DNA of 64,000 nucleotides from Thalassospira profundimaris (GCF_003326675.1 NZ_JPWF01000009.1:62001-126000), one strand, 5' to 3'. Positions 1 to 9,665 are shown, numbered from the stretch's first letter. Notes: generated from the letters alone by a model not told the origin. Numbers and translations: made by a program.

Positions 1-224
1 TCCATGCCGGCCATAACCGCAACACCCTTGCCGCCATTTTGTGGCAGATGATGACAAATCACCCCATTTTCAGGATCGTGCAGGCTTGCAACAACCTGTC
101 GGGTTTGCGCATTTGATCCGTCATCGACAATAAAGACGCAAAGCCCGCGGGCACGGATCGATGCAACAACATCGGCCAGAACCGCATGATGATTGTGGGT
201 CGGGATCAGCGTACAAATCTTCAC
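1..224 (-). CDS. Family 2 glycosyltransferase, N-terminal part (runs off the window)
   Basis: Only the first 74 or so residues lie in the window. The GTG start shares the four bases GTGA with the stop of the gene before it, so it is translationally coupled. The N-terminus reads KICTLIPTHNHH, followed by a central FIVDDGS and then NGGKGVAVMAG. This is the nucleotide-sugar-binding half of a GT-A fold family 2 enzyme. Glycosyltransferases of this kind, sometimes fused to an acyltransferase, occur at this place in aryl polyene clusters (ApeJ), and the neighbours here match such a cluster. The acceptor and the C-terminal part cannot be judged. Confidence 0.8.
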   Translation of the reverse strand, partial: MKICTLIPTHNHHAVLADVVASIRARGLCVFIVDDGSNAQTRQVVASLHDPENGVICHHLPQNGGKGVAVMAGM

Positions 225-1930
225 GCGACGTCATCCTGCGCAATGTCTTGCGGCTGCAATTTCAGTGTTCCTGAACTGTGCAGATCAGCGCCATCGGATT
301 GATAGCGGAACTTCAAACGCGGAACGGATGGGTCATATTCAATTTCAAGAGTGATGATATCGGCGGGGGTAATCGGTTTGCGGAATTTAAGCTGACTGAC
401 TTCGCAGACCTTGCGCGATGATCCAAATGCCGATGCCCCGAAAAGGGCTGCCCAATGAAGTTGAATGACCCCGGGCAGGATCGGTTGTCCGGGGAAATGC
501 CCCTTAAAGCAGGTCATGTCAGCATTGAGTTTCAATGTCATTGAAACAGAGTTGCCATCGCGCGTTTGTGCCGAAACGGTTGGCAATTCGTTGCCGGTAT
601 CAGCAAAAAGGGCGCGCAACAGATGCAGGGGCTTTTTGCCCTGACTATCGGTGGGAAGGGCCTCAACAAACCGCCAGCGTTGTGGCAATGCGGCGTCATC
701 TTCAAACCGTGCAAGGTCGCGGCGCAAAAGGCGCCCCATGCGGAAACGCCCGCGTTTGTCGAGTTCGGCCTGACCTTTCAGGGTCAGAACCGCAACAACG
801 GCCAGTCGCTGGTCGTTATCCTGCGCCAAAAGTGCAACCGCATCTTCAATCAACTCGCTTTGACGCAGATGTTCTTCAACCGCGACAAGGGAAACCCGCT
901 TGCCTTCGATCTTAACAACACGATCGGCCCGTCCCTTAAGGACAAAGCTGTCATCGGTGTGAATGATGGCGCGATCCTGTGTTTGATACCAGTCATCTCC
1001 GGCGACATGGCGGGCACGGACACGTAAACATCCATCCTCGTTCAAACCGGCTTCCAACCCAGGAAGCGGTTTCCACGGGGTGTTTTCATCATGCTGCTGG
1101 CGCCAGGCAATCCCGCCTGTTTCCGTGCTGCCATAAATTTCGGTCGGGCAGACACCAAGGGCCTTTGTAACGGTCTTGGCGGTTGGCAAATCCAGTGGCC
1201 CCCCCGAACTCAGGATAATGGCCGGACGCGGTGCATGGATCAGATCGGGGTGAAGGTTTTTAAGCTGTGCCGGGCTTGTAACCAGCATATCGCCATCACG
1301 CAGTTCGGAAAGAACCATGTCCCAGAACGGTGCGGGTTCCGCACGGGTAATTTGCCGGTTCATGACCGGCCAGATCACCCGGAAAATCAGCCCGTAAATA
1401 TGTTGATGCGACACAAGTCCGATGATCCGGGCCCCCTCTTTCAGAAGCGGGCCCCACAGTGGGGACTGGGTCGCAATTTCGTCCTCGATCTGGGCAAGAG
1501 TTTTGGTGATCGGCTTGGGGGCGCCGCTTGAACCCGACGTGAAAAAGATGGCTGCGCAGGATGCGGCATCCGGTATCTGGTCACTCTGATCATGGTTCAA
1601 TGCGTTTTCGTCCGCATTCCCCAGAAGCTCGATAATTCTGGCGTCATCAAGATGGCAGTCGAACTGTTGCCCGATTTCATCGAGATAGCCGGCCCTGTCG
1701 GTTGCGGGCAGGATCGCGCTGGAACCCGATCGCCAGACAGCGGCCAAAGCAATCATAAACAGGCGTGTGGATTGGCAATAGATCGAAATCCGTGATCCCG
1801 CATCAAGCATCGAGGAAAGCTTGCCGATATCGGTCTGAACGCGAGCAACATCAATCACCTTTTCATTTTCAAAAAACAGAGGTGTTTCTTGATTTGTGGG
1901 GGCATTGAGGTTTGAGAAAAAAACGCTCAT
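221..1930 (-). CDS. AMP-dependent acyl/aryl ligase fused to a FabZ-like hotdog dehydratase (ApeH-ApeI-like fusion)
   Basis: 569 residues with two parts. Residues 1-445 are an adenylate-forming ligase: the phosphate-binding loop TSGSSGAPK is at 131-139, the YGSTETGG motif at 266-273, GRADRVVKIEG at 333-343, and the PTDSQGKK segment with the presumed catalytic lysine near 430. Residues about 461-569 are a hotdog domain with GHFPGQPILPGV at 477-488, the FabA/FabZ-type catalytic histidine motif. In aryl polyene clusters ApeH loads the aromatic starter acid (typically 4-hydroxybenzoate) and ApeI is a separate dehydratase; here they are one chain. The start overlaps the previous stop (ATGA), so the gene is coupled. 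The substrate is inferred from context. Confidence 0.85.
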   Translation of the reverse strand: MSVFFSNLNAPTNQETPLFFENEKVIDVARVQTDIGKLSSMLDAGSRISIYCQSTRLFMIALAAVWRSGSSAILPATDRAGYLDEIGQQFDCHLDDARIIELLGNADENALNHDQSDQIPDAASCAAIFFTSGSSGAPKPITKTLAQIEDEIATQSPLWGPLLKEGARIIGLVSHQHIYGLIFRVIWPVMNRQITRAEPAPFWDMVLSELRDGDMLVTSPAQLKNLHPDLIHAPRPAIILSSGGPLDLPTAKTVTKALGVCPTEIYGSTETGGIAWRQQHDENTPWKPLPGLEAGLNEDGCLRVRARHVAGDDWYQTQDRAIIHTDDSFVLKGRADRVVKIEGKRVSLVAVEEHLRQSELIEDAVALLAQDNDQRLAVVAVLTLKGQAELDKRGRFRMGRLLRRDLARFEDDAALPQRWRFVEALPTDSQGKKPLHLLRALFADTGNELPTVSAQTRDGNSVSMTLKLNADMTCFKGHFPGQPILPGVIQLHWAALFGASAFGSSRKVCEVSQLKFRKPITPADIITLEIEYDPSVPRLKFRYQSDGADLHSSGTLKLQPQDIAQDDVA

Positions 1931-2532
1931 GCGTTCTCCTGACGGGGGGCTTCGGATGATTTGCGATCATGGCGTGCTCGCAAAATGCGTCTTACCGGCC
2001 ATTCCCCCACGAACAGAACACCAATCAGAACATAGGATAGCAAGCCGTTATAAAGCGTCCATGTTTCAATGCTGGCAAAAAGGGCCGTCCATGCCGCGAT
2101 ACAGCCGTTCGCGATGAAAAAGCCAACCCATATGCCGGTCAGTTTGCGGGTATAGCCAATGGCATAGGCATCAAGTTCACCCGATCGCAAACGCGCAAAC
2201 CGTTCGATCATCGGCATGCCCGAAACAAGGGATAAGCCAAACAGGGTCGCAAGTGTGGCGCTGACAATGACCGGGTAAAACCGGATCGCAACCAGTTCGC
2301 TGGCGATACCTGCAGAGGCAAGAATAATGGCGATGAACAGAAAACTTGCAGCTTGCGCACGTTTACCGTTGCCCAGAAACAGGCCCGCACGCACAAGCAC
2401 GGCGACAATCAGCAAAACAAGAATCAGACGCGGCGAAAAGATCGAAAGCCCGAAATAGACCAGTACCGGATAAGCAGCGCCCAGTATCGCAAGCAGAATG
2501 GCAATAACGCGATTAGGAGCTGACCAGGTCAT
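1927..2532 (-). CDS. COG4648-like integral membrane protein of the aryl polyene cluster (ApeG-like)
   Basis: About 201 residues with several hydrophobic segments starting near the N-terminus (VIAILLAILGAAYPVLVYFG) and charged loops between them, so it is a polytopic inner-membrane protein. A membrane protein of this size between the carrier proteins and the AMP-ligase is a constant member of aryl polyene clusters; its biochemical role is not established. I chose the ATG at 2532 because GAGAAG lies about six bases upstream. An in-frame ATG at 2553 would add seven residues. The start lies inside the upstream carrier-protein gene, so the two are coupled. Confidence 0.7.
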   Translation of the reverse strand: MTWSAPNRVIAILLAILGAAYPVLVYFGLSIFSPRLILVLLIVAVLVRAGLFLGNGKRAQAASFLFIAIILASAGIASELVAIRFYPVIVSATLATLFGLSLVSGMPMIERFARLRSGELDAYAIGYTRKLTGIWVGFFIANGCIAAWTALFASIETWTLYNGLLSYVLIGVLFVGEWPVRRILRARHDRKSSEAPRQENA

Positions 2533-2767
2533 GAATCTTCTCGACCACGTCATCGACGGTTCTGACCGATTTGAATTCAGTGGCGGGAATCTTTTTGCCG
2601 GTAAGTTCCTGGAACTTCACGATCAGGTCGACGGCATCGATGCTGTCAAGATCAAGGTCTTCCATCAGGCGGGCGTCAGGCGTGATATCTTCGGCCGGAA
2701 CTTCAAACAGTTCGACCAGATAGTGTTGCAACTGGTTATAGACTTCGTCGCGACTATGCATGTTCAC
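2513..2767 (-). CDS. Acyl carrier protein, second of a pair (ApeF-like)
   Basis: 84 residues, the usual size of a stand-alone acyl carrier protein. The motif DLDLDSIDAVDL contains the serine that receives 4'-phosphopantetheine. The chain is acidic and predicted helical. It starts inside the stop region of the preceding carrier protein (4-base overlap), giving two carriers in tandem as in known aryl polyene clusters, where one carries the starter and the other the growing chain. The transferase needed to activate it may be the gene at 5135-5701. Which carrier plays which role cannot be read from the sequence. Confidence 0.9.
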   Translation of the reverse strand: MNMHSRDEVYNQLQHYLVELFEVPAEDITPDARLMEDLDLDSIDAVDLIVKFQELTGKKIPATEFKSVRTVDDVVEKIHDLVSS

Positions 2768-3024
2768 GAACCTTTCTCAGCCTGAATGAATTTCGCCAGA
2801 TTCTGTACGGACGCAAAATGCGTTTTGACGTTTTCATCTTTGGCATCGATGCGGACATCATACTTTTTCTGAAGCGCAACCCCGAGTTCAAGCGCATCAA
2901 TCGAATCAAGGCCCAAGCCATCCACAAACAGGGCTTCGGCGCTGTCGATGTCTTCGACCTGCACATCTTCGAGATTAAGGGTCTCGATGATGAAGGCTTT
3001 AAGTTCTGTTTCCAGCGAAGTCAT
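2764..3024 (-). CDS. Acyl carrier protein, first of a pair (ApeE-like)
   Basis: 86 residues with the carrier-protein motif GLGLDSIDALEL, the serine being the phosphopantetheine site. It begins 26 bases inside the end of the acyltransferase gene and overlaps the next carrier gene by four bases, so this part of the operon is tightly packed. It differs clearly from the second carrier, which suggests a division of labour rather than a recent duplication. Aryl polyene clusters characteristically encode two such proteins. Confidence 0.9.
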   Translation of the reverse strand: MTSLETELKAFIIETLNLEDVQVEDIDSAEALFVDGLGLDSIDALELGVALQKKYDVRIDAKDENVKTHFASVQNLAKFIQAEKGS

Positions 3025-3838
3025 ATTTCAATCTGCTCAAGAAGTATTCTTTGATAAGCCGGGTCAACGCACGTGATTGTTTGGCACGTGGCAACTCGGA
3101 ATCATGAATATCGCTAAATATTATTGGTGGATCAACTTCCAGCCGGTATTGGATTTTTGACGGCGGAATTCGATACCACGGGACCCCTTTTTTCAAGGTG
3201 TCGTGATTACAATGTACAACCACAGGAATCAAGTCGGCTTGTGTCTCTATCGCAATGTTTGCGGCCCCGCGCTGAAGCTTTCCTAACTTGTGGTTTGGCG
3301 GGGTTCGTGTGCCTTCGGGAAAAATCATGATGTTTGCACCGGCTGCCAGATGATGACGCGCCTGCGTGATCAGGTTTTCCGGGTTGTCATCATTGCGAAT
3401 AAAGCCCGCCGCACGCACAACACCAAACAGGAACGGATTGCGAAACAGTTCGTGCTTGACCACGCACTGGCATCGATCCATCCGCGACAGGATCATCACG
3501 ACATCAAGAAGTGTCGGATGATTGGCGATGATCAAGGTGCCCCGCGCATTGTGTAACCGTTCAAGGTTAAAGGCCTGTACGCCCGCAACCCCGGTAACAT
3601 CAAGCATCCATGCAAAAAGCCGAAACCCCCGGCAAATCACAAACTGGGCATATTGGCGGCGTTTGCTGCGATTGCGCAGGATCACCATCATGGCCGGAAA
3701 AATCGTCAATGCCATGAACAGGCCACCAAGGCCAAAGCTGCAAAAGGCAAATCCGGTGGCAAATAAACGCCAATACCAGTTCAGTCCGTGAACCGGTTCC
3801 GGGCGGGATGGTGTCGGGGCCAAAGTCTGTTCAGTCAT
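2999..3838 (-). CDS. Lysophospholipid-type acyltransferase (PlsC family, ApeD-like)
   Basis: 279 residues. After an N-terminal hydrophobic region (about 22-60) the PlsC block I motif NHPTLLD (the HX4D catalytic pair) appears near residue 107, and the acceptor-binding motif FPEGTRT near residue 174. PlsC enzymes move an acyl group from a carrier protein or CoA to a glycerophosphate-like acceptor. In aryl polyene clusters such an enzyme is thought to help attach the polyene to its membrane lipid anchor. The gene overlaps the ketosynthase-like gene upstream by eight bases. Confidence 0.85.
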   Translation of the reverse strand: MTEQTLAPTPSRPEPVHGLNWYWRLFATGFAFCSFGLGGLFMALTIFPAMMVILRNRSKRRQYAQFVICRGFRLFAWMLDVTGVAGVQAFNLERLHNARGTLIIANHPTLLDVVMILSRMDRCQCVVKHELFRNPFLFGVVRAAGFIRNDDNPENLITQARHHLAAGANIMIFPEGTRTPPNHKLGKLQRGAANIAIETQADLIPVVVHCNHDTLKKGVPWYRIPPSKIQYRLEVDPPIIFSDIHDSELPRAKQSRALTRLIKEYFLSRLKYDFAGNRT

Positions 3839-4598
3839 GTCGCGAAAGTACCCAGCCGGTTGTTTTACCGGTCATATTGATTTGCGTTGATGGCGATGTC
3901 AGGAACGCAACCAGTGCCTTTGCCTGATCAAATGGTGTGGTCGTTGCCGTTGACGTTTTCTGGCGATCTTCGGCAGTCATGTCCGCGAACGTGAACACAG
4001 GTTCCATACCCGGATTTTTGTCCGTCGCCGCTTCAAAGCGAATGGCAAGCGCCATTCCGACGTCTGATTGTTTGACGTGATCTCGATAAATTTCGGGCAG
4101 GGGAAGATCAACAAAACACAAAATCACCGGCCGCGGGTCGGTTGCCAGTTGTGCCAGCGTTTCAGTCAAGGCGGAAACAAGGCTGTCATTTCCCGCGGAA
4201 ATTGCCGTGTGGCTTTCGGTGATTGACCAGTTGATCGATGCAACACCGATAAAGGCGTTGTGAACCGACATGCTGAAATCAGCGGGCGACAAGGCATCGT
4301 CTGTCGCGACTTGATGAAGCAATTTGACCGTGCGTTCGATATTGCCGTGTTGTGAACAAAACACGATGCGCGGGTTATCTGCCCCGTCAAGGGCGTGGGT
4401 CAGAACCTCGGCGGCAGCACGACCAAAAAGGTCAAGTCGCCGCCGCCAGGCCGGTTTTATGCTTTGCGCCAGTTTGGCCGGATCCGATATTTCAGTCGCA
4501 ATCTGGGCATCTGCGTTGCGCTTTATCGTCAGTGAGGACTGACCATCGGTATGTTCCCAAAAAGCCCATCCGGGCATGCGGGCGCAAAGCAACGTCAT
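3831..4598 (-). CDS. Beta-ketoacyl synthase-like protein without active-site cysteine (chain length factor type, ApeC-like)
   Basis: 255 residues, shorter than a full ketosynthase (about 410). It resembles the truncated beta-ketoacyl synthase N-terminal family found in aryl polyene clusters. The segment SMSVHNAFIGVASI sits where that family has its conserved motif, and no ketosynthase-type active-site cysteine is visible there. In characterised aryl polyene systems the homologue (ApeC) acts as chain length factor with a catalytic ketosynthase (ApeO). No ApeO-like gene lies in this window, so the partner must be further left. It is followed by the acyltransferase with an eight-base overlap. 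Confidence 0.75.
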   Translation of the reverse strand: MTLLCARMPGWAFWEHTDGQSSLTIKRNADAQIATEISDPAKLAQSIKPAWRRRLDLFGRAAAEVLTHALDGADNPRIVFCSQHGNIERTVKLLHQVATDDALSPADFSMSVHNAFIGVASINWSITESHTAISAGNDSLVSALTETLAQLATDPRPVILCFVDLPLPEIYRDHVKQSDVGMALAIRFEAATDKNPGMEPVFTFADMTAEDRQKTSTATTTPFDQAKALVAFLTSPSTQINMTGKTTGWVLSRHD

Positions 4599-4606
4599 CT
4601 TAAATC

Positions 4607-5005
4607 CTAGTTGGCAAGTGCGGCACGGGCTGAAACCGCACGCAGGATATCCTGTCTCAGATTATTTACCCAACGGTTATAGTTCCGATGGATCTGAGTG
4701 CCATTATAACCAAGATTGGTGCTATCGGCGTAGATGATCGAATACTTCTTTTGATCAAAGGCGATCATGACTTCCGCACTGTGGGAGCGCGGGGCATAAG
4801 TTGCCTTCAACTGGCCTTCGCCTTCGCGCTGAACGATCCACTCGCGTGCGGACGCAGCATCAATGATGGTTGCTTCGATTTCCTTCATGCTGAGTTTCTC
4901 AACATCGCTTGGGAAAGGCTGGTTCGAGAAATTCTGAACGGTTGCATTACAAGCGCCAAGTGCGACGAGGACGATGGCAACTGCTGCAAGTTTCAAGCTA
5001 CGCAT
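4607..5005 (-). CDS. Small predicted lipoprotein heading the aryl polyene operon
   Basis: About 132 residues from the ATG at 5005, which has AAGGCAGA just upstream. The N-terminus is a lipoprotein signal: a basic MRSLK, a hydrophobic stretch, then the lipobox LGAC with the lipidated cysteine near residue 19. The mature part is short and mixed. It ends eight bases before the ketosynthase-like gene, so it is probably the first gene of the operon. An outer-membrane or periplasmic role fits an outer-membrane pigment, but no function can be assigned. A reading frame open further upstream has no better start. Confidence 0.7.
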   Translation of the reverse strand: MRSLKLAAVAIVLVALGACNATVQNFSNQPFPSDVEKLSMKEIEATIIDAASAREWIVQREGEGQLKATYAPRSHSAEVMIAFDQKKYSIIYADSTNLGYNGTQIHRNYNRWVNNLRQDILRAVSARAALAN

Positions 5006-5134
5006 ATTGATCTGCCTTGATTCTTTGGTGAAAACGAATTCAATTGATCGCGTTGATTGTCGGCCGAAGAATGTGATTTTTATGAATTCGACCGTGCTCA
5101 TGTGACCAGATTTCAGCAATAGTGGATTGAGCTG

Positions 5135-5701
5135 GTGGGGACAAGTACCACTTTCAGGATGCGTCGGGCAGGGCCAATCGAACCGTCGGTCTATTGCGAT
5201 AGGACGGTGTTTGGTGTTGTGCATGTCCTTAAAGAATATCAAGACATGCGAAGGCCTCCCCGTCAGGAAATGTCGGTGGCAGCGCATGATATTCTTTCCG
5301 GGCTCGCCAAGATGATTTTTGAAGGGCGGGAAGGGATGGTCACCAAGGATCAGAATGGCCGCCCATGGGTGACGCTTGGCGATCAGTCTTTGGCAGCCTC
5401 AATCAGTCATTCTCGGAATGTTGTTGCTGTGGCCTTGGCGACGCGCCCTGATCTGACGGTTGGAATTGATATCGAATATATTGATCTGCAACGGCCCATC
5501 GCCGAGCTGGCTGCGCAGATCGATATGTCAGCATCAATTGATGTGCATGGGTTTTACGAAGGCTGGTGCCAGTACGAAGCACTTTTCAAGGCAACAGGTG
5601 TTCTTGATCCTGATCAGCAAAAACACCTGAGCCCGCTGGCAGAGATTTTGCTGGATGTCCCTGCTGATTTCACCGGAAAACTGGTTGTTTGCAGTGGCTA
5701 A
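5135..5701 (+). CDS. 4'-phosphopantetheinyl transferase (Sfp-like superfamily)
   Basis: 188 residues from a GTG start (an ATG 24 bases downstream is the alternative). The family signatures are present in order: a short histidine motif (ISHSRNVVAVAL) near residue 91, the magnesium-binding VGIDIEYID near 110, and the helix WCQYEALFKATG near 145. It moves phosphopantetheine from CoA to the serine of carrier proteins. It is divergent from the operon that encodes two carriers, which makes them its likely substrates. It is somewhat shorter than Sfp itself, and its N-terminus is poorly defined. Confidence 0.8.
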   Translation: MGTSTTFRMRRAGPIEPSVYCDRTVFGVVHVLKEYQDMRRPPRQEMSVAAHDILSGLAKMIFEGREGMVTKDQNGRPWVTLGDQSLAASISHSRNVVAVALATRPDLTVGIDIEYIDLQRPIAELAAQIDMSASIDVHGFYEGWCQYEALFKATGVLDPDQQKHLSPLAEILLDVPADFTGKLVVCSG

Positions 5702-6141
5702 GGTCGGGGGTGGGCGTGATATCGTTCACATGGCCGAGTCTGCCCGATTTGCAAAAAAAAAATCTTCCTCAGTTCTGGCGGCTCTTGAGAAGGGGCTGAT
5801 TTAGGCCATCTTTTCGGTCATTTAGTGATCGGTTCGCTTTGTGCCGGCATTTGGTCGAGTTATGGTGTTAAGGTATTGTATTTAAAAGATTTATCTCGAA
5901 TTTCCCGCGGCGTTCTATGGTTTGGCAAGCTGGTTGTTTTGATTTTCTCAAAAAAAAATGGGCTGACGGGTTGCGTTCTTCGGAATTTGAGACATTTTCC
6001 GCTTTAGAAAATGTGTGCTTTCCAGTACAGCTCACATTTAAGTGACCAATGGTCACTATTGTCGCTTGCAACTGTTCTGTGCTATGCATGCGATAGGGGT
6101 AATGGGGAATCGTCTGGTGCATTTCTGGCACCATTGGAAAA
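5702..6141. other. Gene-poor, AT-richer intergenic stretch
   Basis: About 440 bases between the phosphopantetheinyl transferase and the DUF2218-like gene. It is visibly richer in A and T than its surroundings, with an A-run near 5753-5763 and several short frames that start late, have no convincing ribosome-binding site and no recognisable protein pattern. I see no clear terminator after the transferase gene. The only strong signal is the inverted repeat at 6041-6057, followed by a possible promoter (TTGTCG near 6058, TATGCA 18 bases later). Confidence 0.5.
6041..6057. promoter_or_regulatory. Inverted repeat, candidate operator upstream of the DUF2218-like gene
   Basis: AGTGACC-AAT-GGTCACT is a perfect 7-bp inverted repeat with a 3-bp spacer, about 85 bases before the start codon. 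Its core TGACC-N3-GGTCA recurs at 6556-6568, at the end of the same gene. A dimeric regulator is the simplest explanation; its identity is unknown. Confidence 0.45.
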
Positions 6142-6558
6142 ATGGGTTTGTGGATGTCTGACCGGATTATCAAAGCACAGGATATCGGGGAAGATAAAGG
6201 TGATGAGGCATCGGTATCATCATCAGAAATGACAAACCATCCAGATATGGAATTGGATCGGGATATGGACGCCAATTATTGTTTTGCGGATATCTATGTA
6301 CGCAATGCCCCCAGCTACCTTCAAGGTGTTCTCGGTACTGTGCAGGAACCGGTTCACGGTGAACTGCGTGATGCAAACAAGGGTCTTCTGGCCTTTGAGG
6401 ACGGGGTTTGCGAAATCTCTGCCAGCTCGTCATTCCTGACCGTTGCGATGTCGGCATCGGACGGCGAGGGACTTGATCAGATCCGCGGTTATGTCGAAGA
6501 AAAATTGCGGAGCCTGTCTGATCACCAAGTGATCGAATTTGACTGGCGTAAACATTGA
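6142..6558 (+). CDS. Small protein resembling the DUF2218 family
   Basis: 138 residues (ATG at 6142 with GGAAA upstream; an ATG at 6154 would give 134). Residues 1-35 are acidic and low in complexity. From about residue 45 the pattern, a short first strand ending NAPSYLQ, a central glycine-rich AFEDGVCEI, a strand FLTVAMSA and a C-terminal helix ending in IEFDWRKH, resembles DUF2218 proteins, whose function is unknown. No signal peptide or membrane segment is visible. It stands alone and is flanked by two copies of the same inverted repeat. The family call is from pattern only. Confidence 0.6.
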   Translation: MGLWMSDRIIKAQDIGEDKGDEASVSSSEMTNHPDMELDRDMDANYCFADIYVRNAPSYLQGVLGTVQEPVHGELRDANKGLLAFEDGVCEISASSSFLTVAMSASDGEGLDQIRGYVEEKLRSLSDHQVIEFDWRKH

Positions 6559-6568
6559 CCGTTGGTCA
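6556..6568. promoter_or_regulatory. Second copy of the TGACC-N3-GGTCA inverted repeat
   Basis: TGACC-GTT-GGTCA overlaps the stop codon of the DUF2218-like gene (its TGA supplies the first three bases). The arms are identical to the core of the repeat at 6041-6057; only the spacer differs. Confidence 0.4.
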
Positions 6569-6628
6569 TTAATTTTCGGGTTGATGGTTGTTTGGACCAT
6601 TCGCCCCCTGCGCGTTGCGCACCCATAC

Positions 6629-6658
6629 AGGCACAAAGACGAGATGGTCTTTGTGCCT
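6629..6658. terminator. Strong hairpin after the DUF2218-like gene
   Basis: AGGCACAAAGAC and GTCTTTGTGCCT form a perfect 12-bp stem around the loop GAGATG. No T-run follows on either strand, so it is either a factor-assisted terminator or an RNA-stability element shared by the convergent genes at 6142 and 6770. Confidence 0.5.
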
Positions 6659-6769
6659 GATGTCGTTCTGGGAAAGGTAACCTGTTCGCGGTTTGGGTTT
6701 TGTCTCTGGCGGCGACCGGTTTCGGCTGGGCATACTGGTTCTTGATCGCCCTGGGGCTGACCCAAACGG

Positions 6770-6976
6770 TTAACCGTAGCGGTAAAGCTCTGCTCTTAGG
6801 TGTTCGATCATGGATGCGGCATCTGCAAGCTTCTTCTCTTCGCGTTTGCGGAGTTCGCTATGTCGGCTGAGATTGCATAGATTGATCAGGTTGAGAAACC
6901 GAAGAGCGCATATCATCTTGAATTCCTGATCGTGCAGGCGGTCGATGATCTGTTTAAGGCGGTTTTCTGACGTCAT
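6770..6976 (-). CDS. Small hypothetical protein, charged and helical
   Basis: 68 residues from the ATG at 6976, which has GGAGA about eight bases upstream; an ATG at 6991 would add five residues. It is rich in leucine, lysine, arginine and glutamate and looks like one or two long helices (NRLKQIIDRLHDQEFKM, then SELRKREEKKLADAASMI), possibly a coiled coil. No family recognised. It lies between the DUF2218-like gene and the LysR gene and has its own start signal. Coding is supported by the ribosome-binding site and composition only. Confidence 0.5.
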   Translation of the reverse strand: MTSENRLKQIIDRLHDQEFKMICALRFLNLINLCNLSRHSELRKREEKKLADAASMIEHLRAELYRYG

Positions 6977-7069
6977 ATTTATTATCTCCATAGAAGGTCA
7001 AGGGAACGTGATCTGTTCCGTTCTTATTTAGGAGAGGGCGTCATATGGCCGTGCAGTTTCGCGGCTTCT

Positions 7070-7957
7070 TCACATTGCAACAAATTGATCCCGCGCCCCG
7101 CGGACCACGCGGGTAATGTAATCGGCAACTGCCGCGACACTCCTTGTATCCTTGGTGTCGGGGTGCTGAAGCATCCAGTAATTGCGGGTAAAACGGATTT
7201 CAGGTAGCAGGCGGACAAGGTCCGGTTCGCCCTGGGTGGCGTAATCATGCAGGATACCGATGCCATGGCCGTGGCGAACGGCCTCCATCTGGGCAACCAC
7301 GCTGCCGCATTCAAATCGGCGCTTCATCAGTTTGCCAAGGCGGGCGGCATAATCAAGCGCGCGGCTATAGATCAGGTCTTCGATATGGGTGACAAATAAC
7401 CGGTCTGACAGATCTGCTTCGGTCCTTACATCCCCATAGCGTTCTATATAATCGCGGCTGGCATAGACACTTAGCGTATAGTCGGTCAGTTTCTTGATCA
7501 CCAGACGCCCCTGTTTCGGGCGATCAAGGGTGATCGCAATGTCGGCTTCGCGCTGTGACAGGGAAAATGTCCGTGGAAGCGGCACAATCTGGATCACCAG
7601 ATCAGGGTTTTGTGCCGCAAAGTAAGCCAACTCACTTGCCAAAAAATAATTCCCCAATCCATCGGGGACGCCAACGCGTACCGTGCCACTGATGATTTCA
7701 GACTGGTTGGATACGGCGGTTCCGGCACGCAGAAATGCAGATTCAGCGGCCTCTGCCGCCGCCATCAATTCCCGTCCTGCCTTGGTCAGTTCCGACCCGG
7801 TGGTGCGCCGGTCAATCAGTTTGGTGCCCAGTTCCTGTTCAAGTGCGGTGAGCTGGCGACCAACTGTCGCATGGTTAAGGCCAAGCTGGCGCGCGGCGGC
7901 AAGAATCTGCCCCTGTCTGGCAACAGCAAGGAAGATACGGAAACGATCCCAATCCAT
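7070..7957 (-). CDS. LysR-family transcriptional regulator
   Basis: 295 residues, normal for the family. The N-terminal winged helix-turn-helix is clear ([18 protein letters not shown], then [20 protein letters not shown]), followed by an effector-binding domain from about residue 90. It is transcribed away from the methylmalonate-semialdehyde dehydrogenase gene, the usual arrangement for a LysR regulator and its target. An 8-bp inverted repeat between them is a candidate operator. The inducer is unknown; a product of valine or beta-alanine breakdown would fit the target. Confidence 0.9.
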   Translation of the reverse strand: MDWDRFRIFLAVARQGQILAAARQLGLNHATVGRQLTALEQELGTKLIDRRTTGSELTKAGRELMAAAEAAESAFLRAGTAVSNQSEIISGTVRVGVPDGLGNYFLASELAYFAAQNPDLVIQIVPLPRTFSLSQREADIAITLDRPKQGRLVIKKLTDYTLSVYASRDYIERYGDVRTEADLSDRLFVTHIEDLIYSRALDYAARLGKLMKRRFECGSVVAQMEAVRHGHGIGILHDYATQGEPDLVRLLPEIRFTRNYWMLQHPDTKDTRSVAAVADYITRVVRGARDQFVAM

Positions 7958-7989
7958 GGCAGTAGATGACCTTTGATGACTTTAATTTT

Positions 7990-8026
7990 TGCACATCGAA
8001 TTTGCAGGAATGATAATTGATGTGCA
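7990..8026. promoter_or_regulatory. Long-spaced inverted repeat between the LysR gene and mmsA
   Basis: TGCACATC at 7990-7997 and GATGTGCA at 8019-8026 are perfect inverted copies, 21 bases apart, in the divergent promoter region. The spacing suits two contacts of a LysR tetramer. Inference from position and symmetry only. Confidence 0.4.
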
Positions 8027-8109
8027 TCGCAGTGCATAGTCATAATGGGCCTACTTTGCCGATCATGAAATCAGGCAATCCGAAATCAGGTTTAGTCGGG
8101 AGGAACCCC

Positions 8110-9609
<1,500 letters not shown>

Positions 9610-9632
9610 CATTTGCCCTTCTGGCAAAAAAG

Positions 9633-9665
9633 AAAGGCGCGCAAGGGGGTACTTTGCGCGCCTTT
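9633..9665. terminator. Bidirectional terminator between mmsA and the cysG-like gene
   Basis: AAAGGCGCGCAA and TTGCGCGCCTTT pair around a 9-base loop. On the minus strand a T-rich run (TTTCTTTTTTG) follows, so the signal is strongest for the nir-nas operon; it also sits right after mmsA. Confidence 0.8.

Noticed and set aside
5006-5287. Extension of the lipoprotein gene to an ATG at 5287
   Set aside because: The extra 94 residues have no pattern and would bury the lipoprotein signal inside the protein; the ATG at 5005 has a ribosome-binding site.
5825-6007. 60-codon open frame in the A/T-rich intergenic region
   Set aside because: No ribosome-binding site, no family pattern, and composition like the surrounding non-coding DNA.
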